Positions 8,228 to 16,997 are shown, counted from the first letter of the stretch. The stretch is DNA of 64,000 nucleotides from Bacteroidaceae bacterium (GCA_017631315.1 JAGBTN010000017.1:62001-126000), one strand, 5' to 3'. The notes: generated from the letters alone by a model not told the origin. Program-made: numbers and translations.

Positions 8228-10018
8228 CTACATGTCGTACTTCAGGTTCTCCCATTCGGTTTCCTGATCGAGTTGTGCCATAAAGTCGTTCAGCACACTT
8301 TCATCAATGTCGCCAAGTTCAAACTCCTTCAAGGCATCCTTACGAATCTCGGCAATCCAGGCACGACGGGCTTGGACATAGTCTTCATGAACCTTGGCTG
8401 CGGTTTCTTCTGTTATTTCGTTGATGCCATAATATTCGCAGATGAGGCGATAACTCCATGCCCATCGGTACTCTGAATAATTATCGTTTGCCCGAATGAA
8501 CTCTTCTCGGATGGCAGGAATGCTGTTGATGGTGCCATCTTTTATTGCTGCAACAATGCGTTTTTCTTCGCTTAAAGGGATTAACAGACCACTCAAATCG
8601 CTCCATTTACCTGTGCCGACAGACGAGGCGGGGCGTTCCAGACGATGTCGTTTCATGACGGCTCCCATGTAGATGCGAAGGGCTATGTCGTAGTATTTGA
8701 TGCCTTTTTTGAGTGAAGAGTTCTTAATTACATAGTCATGAAAGTTGTATGTAGCGACGTCGCCCGATACTTCTCGCAGTGCTTCGAGTGTTCGTTTGGC
8801 AACGACAATACCACCAACTGAGAATGGAGAGAGCCAGTCGAAATTGATAATGGAACTCTTTCCGTTGTTTTGACGTTTGTCTCGTTTTGGCCATTTGCGT
8901 ATGTCGCGGTACAGTCCGACTGTGGTCAGGTTGCGTCCAGGCACAAGATACATGTCGTCGCCGTAGGCAATGAGGTATGAGAAGGGTAGCTTTCGGGTGT
9001 CGGGATGGTGCATGAGTTTGCCGAAGCAGACGCTGAAGGTGCCTATTTGGGCTGGCATCAGGATGTAGCTTCCGCTGGCTGTCTTTGTGCCTCGCTCCAG
9101 TACTCCCCAGTGCAAGGGGCCCATTTTGTATGCATGATTAGAGAAGTTTGTGCCGGAACCTGCATTGTAGAAGGAGTACATGCCGCCGATGAGTAGTGAG
9201 CTTTTATGATGTGATGCGGAGAAGGGGCCGCAGAAGGCTGCGCATGCTTCTCCGTTACTCATGTAGCAATTGGCAAAGAAGAGGCTGTTTTCGGCGGTAA
9301 ATCCGTCGGTTATCTCGCAGGCTTCGCCTACGAAGCAGTTTTTAAGTTTGGCGGAATTGGTAATGGTGGAGCCGTTGTAGATGACGGAGTTTTGGCAAAT
9401 AACACCGATGCCGATTGTGACGCAGGCTTCTGGAATGCTTTTGAGGGTGCAGTCGCGTAGACGTAATGCGCCGTCGATGATGGAGCCATCGTTGATGTGA
9501 CAGTTTGTGATGTCGTGGGTTGCGGTGATGCGTACATCGTTGCCGATGGTGGTGATGGGGAGGCTGTGGTCGGCGATGCTTTTCTTGACGAGCTGGTGTA
9601 CGGTGTCTGTGAAGTCTTTGTCCTGCTCGTATTTTATCATTAGGGAGGCAAGTTGTGAGTGGAGACCGTCGAATATCATGACGTTTCCGTTGCCCACTTC
9701 GTTGAGCACAGGTATGATGCGTCCTTCGCCGAAGCAGGCGTCTGGTGTTGTGTTGATGCAGCCTACGTCTTCGATGAGGCAATCGTTGCCGATGATGCAG
9801 TTGCGCAGGGTGGCGCGACGTATGCCGCTGTGTTTGTAGAAGCCTTCGTTTATTTCTATTGTTTTGCAGAAGGTGCCGAGTGTTACCTCTCCGTAGAAAT
9901 TTGTTTGGTGTATGTGTTCTGTGCGGAAATCGTTGGCCACGGTGATGTCGAGCCAGTTTTCTGCCGTGCATCCTTGCTTTTTGAGTGCGTCGATTTCGTT
10001 TTCGTTCAGTTTCCTCAT
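8228..10018 (-). CDS. DUF4954-like left-handed beta-helix protein
   Basis: The proposed start at 10018 gives 596 residues beginning M-R-K-L-N-E-N-E-I; a longer frame reaching 10114 crosses the promoter box and is rejected. Residues about 40-330 contain imperfect hexapeptide-type repeats (for example G-N-D-C-L-I-E-D-V-G, N-S-V-I-Y-N-G-S-T-I-T-N-S-A-K-L), typical of left-handed beta-helix acyltransferase or nucleotidyltransferase folds. The C-terminal about 200 residues are helical and charged. The N-terminus resembles Bacteroidetes DUF4954 proteins as I remember them. No catalytic residue could be assigned, and the function is unknown. It is transcribed alone, convergent with the methylase and divergent from queD. 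Confidence 0.75.
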   Translation of the reverse strand: MRKLNENEIDALKKQGCTAENWLDITVANDFRTEHIHQTNFYGEVTLGTFCKTIEINEGFYKHSGIRRATLRNCIIGNDCLIEDVGCINTTPDACFGEGRIIPVLNEVGNGNVMIFDGLHSQLASLMIKYEQDKDFTDTVHQLVKKSIADHSLPITTIGNDVRITATHDITNCHINDGSIIDGALRLRDCTLKSIPEACVTIGIGVICQNSVIYNGSTITNSAKLKNCFVGEACEITDGFTAENSLFFANCYMSNGEACAAFCGPFSASHHKSSLLIGGMYSFYNAGSGTNFSNHAYKMGPLHWGVLERGTKTASGSYILMPAQIGTFSVCFGKLMHHPDTRKLPFSYLIAYGDDMYLVPGRNLTTVGLYRDIRKWPKRDKRQNNGKSSIINFDWLSPFSVGGIVVAKRTLEALREVSGDVATYNFHDYVIKNSSLKKGIKYYDIALRIYMGAVMKRHRLERPASSVGTGKWSDLSGLLIPLSEEKRIVAAIKDGTINSIPAIREEFIRANDNYSEYRWAWSYRLICEYYGINEITEETAAKVHEDYVQARRAWIAEIRKDALKEFELGDIDESVLNDFMAQLDQETEWENLKYDM

Positions 10019-10052
10019 AACGTGATCTTTTTCCTTGTGTGTGTTCGTAATG

Positions 10053-10060
10053 CAAATATA
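10053..10060 (-). promoter_or_regulatory. -7 promoter box for the DUF4954-like gene
   Basis: The minus strand reads TATATTTG, 35 bp before the ATG at 10018. It decides against the longer start at 10114. Confidence 0.7.
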
Positions 10061-10103
10061 CGAAAAAACAACTAACTCTAATGGTGTATTGTGAATAAAT
10101 TCG

Positions 10104-10111
10104 TATCTTTG
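10104..10111 (+). promoter_or_regulatory. -7 promoter box for queD-queE
   Basis: TATCTTTG matches TAnnTTTG, 17 bp before the ATG at 10129. The leader is too short to hold a preQ1 riboswitch, and none was seen. Confidence 0.75.
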
Positions 10112-10128
10112 CAAAAAGTTTTCAGATT

Positions 10129-10461
10129 ATGTATTATATCAGTAAAAGGCTGGTTATTTCTGCCAGCCATCATTTAGAGTTGTCGTATCCCAGCAAGTGT
10201 AGTCAGTTGCATGGCCATAACTGGACCATCACGGTTTACTGTAAGGCTCGTGAGCTTAATGAGGACGGAATGGTTGTTGACTTCAAGCTCATCAAGGAGC
10301 GCATCGAGTCGCAACTGGATCATGCCAACCTCAACGAGGTGCTTCCCTGCAATCCAACTGCCGAGAATATTGCCAAGTGGATATGCGATCAGCTGCCCGA
10401 GTGCTATCGTGTCGATGTGCAGGAGAGTGAGGGCAACATGGCAACTTACGAGGAGGAATGA
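10129..10461 (+). CDS. queD: 6-carboxy-5,6,7,8-tetrahydropterin synthase
   Basis: A 110-residue member of the QueD/6-pyruvoyl-tetrahydropterin synthase family, which converts dihydroneopterin triphosphate to 6-carboxytetrahydropterin in queuosine precursor (preQ0) synthesis. Visible residues are the zinc-type histidines (H15 region, H28 and H30 in Q-L-H-G-H-N-W), the nucleophile-type C24, and the L-D-H-A-N-L segment with D64-H65. The length is short but normal for bacterial QueD. It overlaps queE by 4 bp, which supports the assignment because QueE uses the QueD product. Confidence 0.93.
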   Translation: MYYISKRLVISASHHLELSYPSKCSQLHGHNWTITVYCKARELNEDGMVVDFKLIKERIESQLDHANLNEVLPCNPTAENIAKWICDQLPECYRVDVQESEGNMATYEEE

Positions 10462-11021
10462 GGGTAAACGAGACTTTTCTGTCGTTGCAGGGCGAGGGTC
10501 GCTTCACGGGGACGCCTGTCTTCTTTTTGCGTTTGTCCGGATGCAACCTGCAATGTCCGTTTTGCGACACCAACCATCAGGGCTACAAGGAGATGTCTGA
10601 GGACGAGATTGTGCAGGAGGCTTCTCAATATGAGCCTCGTCATATTGTCATTACGGGCGGAGAACCTGCCATGCAACTCACACAATCATTGGTCGATAAG
10701 CTTCACGAAGCCGGCTTTTTCATCCAGGTGGAGACGAACGGGACAATGCCTTTGCCCGAAGGCATCGACTGGGTGACGTGTTCGCCAAAGGGGCAGCCGG
10801 TATTGGAAAGTGTTGATGAATTGAAGGTGCTTTACGAAGGAAACGGTACAGACCTGAGCATTGCCGACGATATCAGTGCGAAGGAGTATCGTTTGCAGCC
10901 ACTCGATACGGGCGACGACATGCGTAATCGCATGATTCTTCGCGATACTATTTCCTACATTATGCAGCACCCCAGGTGGTCGTTGTCCTTGCAGACGCAC
11001 AAACTGCTCGGCATAAAGTAA
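10458..11021 (+). CDS. queE: 7-carboxy-7-deazaguanine synthase (radical SAM)
   Basis: A 187-residue radical SAM enzyme. It has the Fe-S motif C29-x3-C33-x2-C36, preceded by F-L-S-L-Q-G-E-G typical of QueE, and the SAM-contact motif I-T-G-G-E-P. It converts 6-carboxytetrahydropterin to 7-carboxy-7-deazaguanine. Length matches the family. The ATG lies inside the end of queD (4-bp overlap), so the two are co-translated. Array H follows 139 bp after the stop. Confidence 0.94.
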   Translation: MRVNETFLSLQGEGRFTGTPVFFLRLSGCNLQCPFCDTNHQGYKEMSEDEIVQEASQYEPRHIVITGGEPAMQLTQSLVDKLHEAGFFIQVETNGTMPLPEGIDWVTCSPKGQPVLESVDELKVLYEGNGTDLSIADDISAKEYRLQPLDTGDDMRNRMILRDTISYIMQHPRWSLSLQTHKLLGIK

Positions 11022-11065
11022 CTTGCTCCGCATTATACAAATGACATCGGAATGTGCCTTTTTAG

Positions 11066-11120
11066 TTTCTTTTTGCTACTTCGGTTTTTGTTCTAAAGTA
11101 GAGTGAAATAGAAAAAGAAA
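11066..11120. other. Imperfect inverted repeat after queE
   Basis: tttctttttgctactt (11066-11081) is imperfectly complementary to aagtag ... gaaaaagaaa (11096-11120), with an unpaired stretch on the right arm. It starts 45 bp after queE and may act as a terminator. The rest of the gap from 11022 to 11467 holds array H and the hairpin at 11258; no gene is seen. Confidence 0.4.
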
Positions 11121-11160
11121 TGGCTCGAAAATTCATCTCTCGGTGGTAGCTTACAGATTT

Positions 11161-11234
11161 GGCATGGGATGTTGACGGACTCGACAGGCTTAGTTTGCCG
11201 ACATGCCACGTTAAGTTTGCCGAAACCCTTAACC
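11161..11234 (+). repeat. 22-bp phased array H (divergent cores)
   Basis: Four 8-bp cores begin at 11161 (GGCATGGG), 11183 (GACAGGCT), 11205 (GCCACGTT) and 11227 (CCTTAACC), spaced exactly 22 bp. The spacers are atgttgacggactc, tagtttgccgacat and aagtttgccgaaac, matching the spacer pattern of the other arrays although the cores have drifted. The core at 11205 is nearly the reverse complement of the core at 24741 in array D. Confidence 0.8.
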
Positions 11235-11257
11235 TGATTTTCCTTCAAGGTATACGA

Positions 11258-11292
11258 AAATTGCCCTTTTCCTACGCGGGAAAGGGCAATTT
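11258..11292. terminator. Hairpin between convergent queE and purF-like genes
   Basis: A 12-bp perfect stem (11258-11269 with 11281-11292), extended by three more pairs around a 5-base loop. It lies between the ends of convergent genes and probably terminates at least the minus-strand transcript, where the stem ends in TTTT. Confidence 0.6.
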
Positions 11293-11467
11293 CTATGTTT
11301 GTCTTGTTTGTCTCGATTTGTAAGTTTCAGTCGGTCAGCCTGTTGCGAATCCTTGCAAAATTCTGGAATATCCGTACAGGGGTACAGCCCGAACATTTCG
11401 ACACCACTCTCAGCGAGTTTGCAAAATACAGTTTGTAAGCAGAATCGCTGTTTTGCCTGACAGAATG

Positions 11468-12895
11468 TTACTTGTTCTCTTCCTCGAGCGTGTAGGTCGA
11501 ACTGCCGTCGAAGCAGTGCGTGCAAATACATTCCTTCGGCAGACCGATGGCATTCACGAGCGTCTCGAGTTTGGAGAAGCGCAGCGAATCGAGGTTCAGG
11601 CGGCGGGCTATTTCGTCCACCATGCGCTTGTATTCAGGGCTGTCGGTGCGTGTGTAAGCCTCAAGATTCTTGTTCTCGTCACCCTCGAAGTCCTTGATGA
11701 TACGGCGTGTGATGAGCTCCAAGTCGCTCTTGCTGGCACTGTAATTGACGAAAGGACAGCTGTAAACCAGCGGCGGGCAACCAATGCGCATATGAATCTC
11801 CTTGGCACCAAGTTCATGCAACACCTTCGTATTGTCGCGCAACTGCGTACCTCTGACAATGCTGTCGTCGCAGAAAAGAACACGTTTGCCTTCCAATACA
11901 TCCTTGTTGGCGATGAGCTTCATCTTGGCAACAAGGCTTCGCATCTCCGGATTGCTCGGTGTGAAAGAGCGAGGCCAGGTAGGCGTGTACTTGCTTATGG
12001 CACGCATATACGGACATCCGTGCCCTTGAGCATAACCAACTGCCATGCCGATTCCGCTATCAGGAATACCGCAGGCGCAGTCCACCTCCGTCTTGTCTTC
12101 CTCACCCATTATCCTGCCACACTCGTAGCGCACCATTTCCGTGTTCTTGCCCTCGTAGTTGCTTGTGGGGAAACCATAGTAAACCCACAGGAAAGAACAA
12201 ACCTGCTTGCGCGGATTGGCTGGGCGAAGCACCTCCATCTGCTCCGCATCAATGCGGACAATCTCGCCGGGGCCTACATAATACGTCGTCTCAAAACCCA
12301 GATTTGGGAAGGCCGTCGTCTCGCTCGTTACAGCCATCGCCCCCTCTTTGCTGCCTACCACAATAGGCGTCCTGCCCCAAGAGTCGCGAGCTGCAATGAT
12401 GCCGTTCTCCGTAAGCAGCAGCATCGAACACGAGCCCTTGATGTGCTTATAGACATATTCAATGCCGTCAACAAAATCCTTACCTTTTATAATAAGAAGC
12501 GCAATAAGCTCTGTGGGGTTGATTTTACCACTGCTGAACTCGCTGAGGTGTCCCCCCTCGTCAAGCAACTGCTGCGCAAGTTCCTCCAGATTGATGATTT
12601 TCGCAACCGTCACCAGCGCAAAACGGCCAAGATGGCTGTTCATGAGCATCGGTTGAGCATCAGTGTCGCTGATCACGCCAATGCCCGACTTGCCCAGAAA
12701 CTTGTCCAGCTCTGGCTCGAATCGAGTGCGGAAATAGGTGTTTTCGAGATTGTGAATACTCCTAAGGAACTCGCCCGTGTCGCTAAGGGTTGTCATACCG
12801 CCACGTTTTGTCCCAAGATGCGATTGATAGTCTGTGCCGTAAAAAAGGTCAGTAACACACTTTTGTTTCTGTACTGTACCAAAGAATCCACCCAT
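11468..12895 (-). CDS. PurF-like amidophosphoribosyltransferase lacking the N-terminal Cys
   Basis: The 475-residue protein starts at 12895 (M-G-G-F-F-G), which fits the promoter at 12972; a longer frame to 12937 adds 14 unconserved residues. Order: a class II glutamine-amidotransferase (Ntn) domain over the first about 230 residues (C-S-M-L-L-L-T-E-N-G-I-I-A-A-R-D-S-W-G-R-T-P), then a phosphoribosyltransferase domain with the PRPP loop V-L-F-C-D-D-S-I-V-R-G-T. PurF makes phosphoribosylamine, the first purine step. Oddity: active PurF has Cys as the mature N-terminal residue (M-C-G...), but here Gly occupies that position and no in-frame Cys aligns. I recall similar M-G-G-F-F-G proteins in Bacteroides, so this may be a lineage paralogue that uses ammonia or has another role. 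Confidence 0.8.
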   Translation of the reverse strand: MGGFFGTVQKQKCVTDLFYGTDYQSHLGTKRGGMTTLSDTGEFLRSIHNLENTYFRTRFEPELDKFLGKSGIGVISDTDAQPMLMNSHLGRFALVTVAKIINLEELAQQLLDEGGHLSEFSSGKINPTELIALLIIKGKDFVDGIEYVYKHIKGSCSMLLLTENGIIAARDSWGRTPIVVGSKEGAMAVTSETTAFPNLGFETTYYVGPGEIVRIDAEQMEVLRPANPRKQVCSFLWVYYGFPTSNYEGKNTEMVRYECGRIMGEEDKTEVDCACGIPDSGIGMAVGYAQGHGCPYMRAISKYTPTWPRSFTPSNPEMRSLVAKMKLIANKDVLEGKRVLFCDDSIVRGTQLRDNTKVLHELGAKEIHMRIGCPPLVYSCPFVNYSASKSDLELITRRIIKDFEGDENKNLEAYTRTDSPEYKRMVDEIARRLNLDSLRFSKLETLVNAIGLPKECICTHCFDGSSTYTLEEENK

Positions 12896-12971
12896 TGTCT
12901 TATAGTTAATGTTGTGAGCAGAGTGGCAAAGGTTCAATATTGCCCAGGAATCCCTCTGCTCAAGTCAAATG

Positions 12972-12979
12972 CAAAAGTA
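12972..12979 (-). promoter_or_regulatory. -7 promoter box for the PurF-like gene
   Basis: The minus strand reads TACTTTTG, matching TAnnTTTG, about 77 bp before the ATG at 12895. The leader is longer than for most genes here. Confidence 0.55.
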
Positions 12980-13058
12980 CTGCAAATCGTGCTTTTCTGC
13001 AACTTTTTTATGCCCTTTTTTTCTGTATAAAAGCAAAAAAAGTACAGAATAGGCCTTG

Positions 13059-15284
13059 TTAGTTGGGGTTGATGAGCTTGAAGTCAAGTTGCTTTCTATA
13101 GAGGTCTGCTCTGGCAACCTGTATCTTTACGCTGTCTCCGAGGTTGTAACAGTGGTGATGACGACGGCCTTTCAGACAATAGTTCTTCTCGTCGAAGTCG
13201 TAATAGTCACCCTCCAGGTCGCGGAGAGGTATCATGCCTTCGCATTTGTTCTCGTCGATTTCCACATAAAGGCCGAACTCTGTGACGCCGGAAATTGTGC
13301 CCTGGAAGGTTTCGCCCAGGTGGTCGTTCATGAATTCCACTTGCTTATACTTGATGCTTGCTCTTTCTGCCTGTGCTGCGGTCTGTTCCATGTCGCTGCA
13401 ATGCTCACAGAGTTCTTCGTATTTCAGCTGGAAGACATTGCGTCCGCCCTCTGCGTAACGGGTGAGAAGCCTGTGCACCAGGAGGTCGGGATAACGGCGT
13501 ATGGGCGATGTGAAGTGTGTGTAGTAGTCGAACGCCAAGCCGTAGTGACCGACATTATATGTGCTGTATTTGGCTTTCATCATGGCTCTGAGGGTTATCA
13601 TCTCGATGACATTTTGCTCGCGTTTGCCTTTGATGTCGCTGAGCAGGCGGTTGAGGTTGCGGCTGATGTCGTTTCGGTTGCCGGTTGCTTTCAGTCGATG
13701 TCCGAACTTTTTCACGAAGTCGGCGAGATTGAAGAGCTTTTGCGGGTCGGGATTTTCATGTATGCGATAGGGCAGAACCTTGGGCTTTTGGTTTTTGGGG
13801 ACTTTGCCGATGCTTTCTGCTACAGTGCGGTTGGCGAGGAGCATGAACTCTTCGATGAGTTTGTTGGCGTCCTTTGCTACTTTGAAATATACGCCTGTGG
13901 GGTGTCCGTCGGGTTCGATTTTGAATCGAACTTCGCATCTGTCGAAGTCGACTGCTCCGGCGTTGAAGCGTTTTTGGCGCAGTTGTTTGGCTATTCGGTT
14001 GAGGATGATGAGTGGTTCGGCGTAGTCTTCTGCCGGTTTGGCATTGATGCTGTCGGGTGCGGGCATGGGGGCCGAGTCGCCTGGGGCTTTGTAGTCTTCT
14101 TCGCTTGCTTCGTGATGGTCTTCCAGCACTTTCTGTACTTCTTCGTATGTGAAGCGTCTGTCGCTGCGGATTACTGTGTGGGCGAGTTGCCAATACTTGA
14201 CTTCTGCTTTTTCGTTGATGTGGAAGATGACGGAGTATGTCAGTTTTTCTTCGTCGGGACGGAGTGAGCAGATGAAGTTGCAGAGCCGTTCGGGCAGCAT
14301 GGGCACTGTGCGGTCTACGAGGTAGACGCTTGTTGCGCGTTTGAATGCTTCTTTGTCTATGATGGAGCCTTCTGTGACGTAGTGGCTTACGTCGGCTATG
14401 TGGACGCCTATTTCCCAGAGTCCTTCTTTGAGTGGTTGGATGCTGAGTGCGTCGTCGAAGTCTTTGGCGTCGTATGGGTCGATGGTGAAGGTGAGCACGT
14501 CTCGCATGTCGAGTCGGCGTGCTATTTCTTCTTCGGTGATGCCTGGTGTGAGTTTTGCGGCTGCTTTTTCTACGTTTGCCGGGTAGGTGTAGGGCAGTCC
14601 GTATTCGGCGAGGATGGCGTGCATTTCGGCATTATTCTCGCCTGTTTTGCCCAGGATGTCGATGACTTTGCCGATGGGGTTCTTGGCTCTTTCGGGCCAT
14701 TCTATGATGCGTACGACGGCTTTGTCGCCTGTTTTGCCTTTTTTGAGGTTGTCTTTTGGGATGAATATGTCGTTGGCGAGTGTGCGGTCTTCTGTCAGGA
14801 GGTAGGCGTAGCCTTTTTGCACTTGCAGTGTTCCTACGAAGGTTTTTTCGCTTCGCTTGATGATTTCGGTGACTGCTGCTTCGCGGACGTGGTGTTTTCT
14901 GCGGGCGAGGAGTGTGACTTGTACGGTGTCGCCGTCCATGGCGTGGAGGCTGTTTCGTTCGGCCACGAGGATTGGTTCGCCGCCTTCTTCGGGCTGGAAG
15001 GTGTTTTTGCCGTTTGCTTTTCGGCGGAAGGTGCCGGTCATTACTTGCGAGGGCATGTTCAGGGTGTAGTGTCCGCGCGGCTGTTCTTTGATGAAGTCGT
15101 CCATCAGCATGCCGTCGAGCACGTCGACGAGGAGCATTTTTGCCTGGCTTGTGCGCAGATGCAGTTGCTTGCAGATGCTTTTCAGGGGAAAGGTTACGGC
15201 TGGATTCTCCTGGAAGAAATCAATGACGGTGCGTTCTAAGTCGCTTTTTCGCAGTGCTCGGCTGCCGGTTTTCTTCTTGCCCAT
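13059..15284 (-). CDS. rnr: Ribonuclease R
   Basis: A 741-residue exoribonuclease from the ATG at 15284; a TTG-initiated frame to 15308 would start inside the promoter. Order: N-terminal winged-helix-like region (about 10-75), cold-shock/OB domains (about 80-230), the RNB catalytic domain with the metal-binding aspartates in I-D-P-Y-D-A-K-D-F-D-D-A (D269, D272, D275, D277, D278), and a C-terminal S1 domain (about 640-735, G-T-I-S-G-V-T-E-F-G-L-Y-V). It degrades structured RNA 3' to 5' and, in other bacteria, acts in tmRNA-linked decay; a tmRNA gene lies at 49744. It is transcribed alone from its own promoter. Confidence 0.95.
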   Translation of the reverse strand: MGKKKTGSRALRKSDLERTVIDFFQENPAVTFPLKSICKQLHLRTSQAKMLLVDVLDGMLMDDFIKEQPRGHYTLNMPSQVMTGTFRRKANGKNTFQPEEGGEPILVAERNSLHAMDGDTVQVTLLARRKHHVREAAVTEIIKRSEKTFVGTLQVQKGYAYLLTEDRTLANDIFIPKDNLKKGKTGDKAVVRIIEWPERAKNPIGKVIDILGKTGENNAEMHAILAEYGLPYTYPANVEKAAAKLTPGITEEEIARRLDMRDVLTFTIDPYDAKDFDDALSIQPLKEGLWEIGVHIADVSHYVTEGSIIDKEAFKRATSVYLVDRTVPMLPERLCNFICSLRPDEEKLTYSVIFHINEKAEVKYWQLAHTVIRSDRRFTYEEVQKVLEDHHEASEEDYKAPGDSAPMPAPDSINAKPAEDYAEPLIILNRIAKQLRQKRFNAGAVDFDRCEVRFKIEPDGHPTGVYFKVAKDANKLIEEFMLLANRTVAESIGKVPKNQKPKVLPYRIHENPDPQKLFNLADFVKKFGHRLKATGNRNDISRNLNRLLSDIKGKREQNVIEMITLRAMMKAKYSTYNVGHYGLAFDYYTHFTSPIRRYPDLLVHRLLTRYAEGGRNVFQLKYEELCEHCSDMEQTAAQAERASIKYKQVEFMNDHLGETFQGTISGVTEFGLYVEIDENKCEGMIPLRDLEGDYYDFDEKNYCLKGRRHHHCYNLGDSVKIQVARADLYRKQLDFKLINPN

Positions 15285-15305
15285 AATTTGTAGATTAGTT
15301 CTCTG

Positions 15306-15313
15306 CAAATATA
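15306..15313 (-). promoter_or_regulatory. -7 promoter box for rnr
   Basis: The minus strand reads TATATTTG, 22 bp before the ATG at 15284. It decides the start. Confidence 0.75.
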
Positions 15314-15447
15314 CGCAGAAAATGAAAACTACGTGACACGAATGGAGAAATATGTTGGATTTGCCTCGTTATTTTTGTGTTTTTCCTGCTCTACAGCAGA
15401 AAATGGTGGCGCCGTAGGCGGCATGTGATGTGGTGTGTGCTGAAAAG

Positions 15448-15550
15448 CCTTAACCTTGTGCGGCAGAATGGTTAAGCATTATTGCAAGAAAGGTTAACCT
15501 TTTTGGCCAAATAGGTTAAGCATTTTCGGCCAAAGGGTTAACCTTTTTTT
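15448..15550 (-). repeat. 22-bp phased array B (five units)
   Basis: Cores begin at 15448, 15470, 15492, 15514 and 15536, exactly 22 bp apart. Read on the minus strand, the direction of the cobW-type gene ending at 15586, they are GGTTAACC, GCTTAACC, GGTTAACC, GCTTAACC, GGTTAAGG. Minus-strand spacers (for example tttcttgcaataat) match those of arrays A and C on the plus strand, which sets the orientation. A run of seven T on the plus strand borders the 15536 core. The remaining gap from 15314 to 15447 shows no gene. Confidence 0.93.
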
Positions 15551-15585
15551 GTGATGTGCCAGAGTTGTCTGGAAATCAATGTGTT

Positions 15586-16791
15586 TTATTCTGCCAAGCA
15601 GCCGTCGAGCAATTCGGCGATTGCCTTTTTGTCGAGGTTCTGTCCGATGAAGACAAGTTTCTGCATGCGGTCGCCGTAGCGGTCGTCCCAGTCGCGGCGC
15701 AGGTTTGCATCGCGCTGTTTCATGGCTTCCAGTTCTGCGGCAGGCATGGTGGCGTACCATTGCCCGATGTTCTGCAGCTTGACCTGTTTGCCTGCTTGCT
15801 CAAAGAGGTAGCAGAAATCTTCTTCGCCTCGGAAGTAGCATATGCCTTTGGCGCGAATGATGTTCTTTGGCCAGAGTCGTGCCACAAACTGGTCGAACTC
15901 GCCCAGGTCCATCGGTTCGCGACGGTAATAGACGTAGGTGCCGATGCCATATTCTTCTGCTTCTCCCTCGTGGTGGTCGTGGTGGTGATGATGGTGGCAG
16001 TGGCATTCGTGGTCGTCGCAGTGATGGTGGTGTTCCTCTTCGTGCTCATGGTGGTGGTGATGGCCCTCCAGTTCCTCTATCCAAGTGGCAGATGTGGCAA
16101 CATCCTTGTAGTCGAAAAGGTCGGTGTTCAGCAACCTGTCGAGTTCCACATCGCCATAGTTGCATGGAATTATCTGTGCCTTAGGCTGCAAACCACGTAT
16201 GATCTGGCGAATACGTTCCAGCTCGTTTGCCGCCACATCGTCGGCCTTGTTCAGCAAGATGATGTTGCAGAATTCAATCTGCTGAATGACAAGATTCTCG
16301 ATGTCCTCTTCTCCGATATTCTTTTCCGTAAGACCGCTGCCACAATCGAACTCATCCTTCAGGCGCAGAGCGTCAACCACGGTGACAATACAATCCACAT
16401 AAGGTACACCGAACTTCGTTACCTCCGGCGCCATGTCCGCCATCGAACAAATCGTCTGCGCAATGGGCTCCGGCTCGCATATGCCGCTGGCCTCTATGAC
16501 AATGTAGTCGAACTTCTGCATCGCCATGATGTCCCGAAGCTGTTCCACCAGGTCCATCTTCAGCGTACAGCAGATGCAACCGTTCTGCAAGGCAATCAAA
16601 CTGTCGTCATCTCCACCTACGACGCCATCCTTCTGGATAAGCTCGGCATCGATGTTCACCTCCCCAATGTCGTTCACAATCACAGCAAAACGAATGCCAC
16701 GACGGTTCGAAAGAATGCGGTTCAAGAGAGTCGTCTTGCCACTACCCAAATAACCGGTGAGCAGCAGCACAGGAATATGATATTTCGTCAT
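15586..16791 (-). CDS. COG0523 (CobW/P47K-type) GTPase metallochaperone with His-rich loop
   Basis: A 401-residue G3E-family GTPase. It has the Walker A G-S-G-K-T-T (residues 16-21), the metal-binding C72-I-C74-C75 motif of the family, the guanine motif N-K-A-D (181-184), and a CobW C-terminal domain (about 284-385). Between the GTPase and C-terminal domains, residues 243-274 contain about 20 histidines and three cysteines mixed with acids, a likely metal (zinc, nickel or cobalt) store or sensor. The family loads metals into client enzymes or handles zinc limitation; the metal here is not certain. It is monocistronic with its own promoter, divergent from the 1057-residue glycosidase-like gene, with array B 3' of it. 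No Zur-like operator was recognised. Confidence 0.9.
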   Translation of the reverse strand: MTKYHIPVLLLTGYLGSGKTTLLNRILSNRRGIRFAVIVNDIGEVNIDAELIQKDGVVGGDDDSLIALQNGCICCTLKMDLVEQLRDIMAMQKFDYIVIEASGICEPEPIAQTICSMADMAPEVTKFGVPYVDCIVTVVDALRLKDEFDCGSGLTEKNIGEEDIENLVIQQIEFCNIILLNKADDVAANELERIRQIIRGLQPKAQIIPCNYGDVELDRLLNTDLFDYKDVATSATWIEELEGHHHHHEHEEEHHHHCDDHECHCHHHHHHDHHEGEAEEYGIGTYVYYRREPMDLGEFDQFVARLWPKNIIRAKGICYFRGEEDFCYLFEQAGKQVKLQNIGQWYATMPAAELEAMKQRDANLRRDWDDRYGDRMQKLVFIGQNLDKKAIAELLDGCLAE

Positions 16792-16820
16792 AAAGCAAAA
16801 TGTTTAAGAATTATCAACTG

Positions 16821-16828
16821 CAAAGATA
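16821..16828 (-). promoter_or_regulatory. -7 promoter box for the COG0523 GTPase
   Basis: The minus strand reads TATCTTTG, 30 bp before the ATG at 16791. Confidence 0.75.
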
Positions 16829-16956
16829 CTGCTTTCTGCCGAATTAAGACTCCTCAAAGTAAGAAAAACATCTACAACTGAATCACTCAGGAATACATAA
16901 TCAGAAGAACAGACATTTTTTTCAATATAAGATATTGCAGAAATTCAGGAAAATAC

Positions 16957-16964
16957 TAACTTTG
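16957..16964 (+). promoter_or_regulatory. -7 promoter box for the 1057-residue secreted protein
   Basis: TAACTTTG matches TAnnTTTG, 33 bp before the ATG at 16998. It rules out the longer frame from 16935. Confidence 0.75.
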
Positions 16965-16997
16965 CACGCAAATATATACATTAATAATAATAGAACA

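Noticed and set aside
10019-10114. N-terminal extension of the DUF4954-like protein
   Set aside because: It crosses the -7 promoter box at 10053-10060, and the conserved N-terminus begins at 10018.
10112-10128. preQ1 riboswitch before queD
   Set aside because: The leader between promoter and start is about 10-17 nt, too short for any riboswitch.
11229-11531. Minus-strand open frame of 100 codons after the PurF-like gene
   Set aside because: It overlaps the real purF-like 3' end, array H and the hairpin, and has no recognisable protein features.
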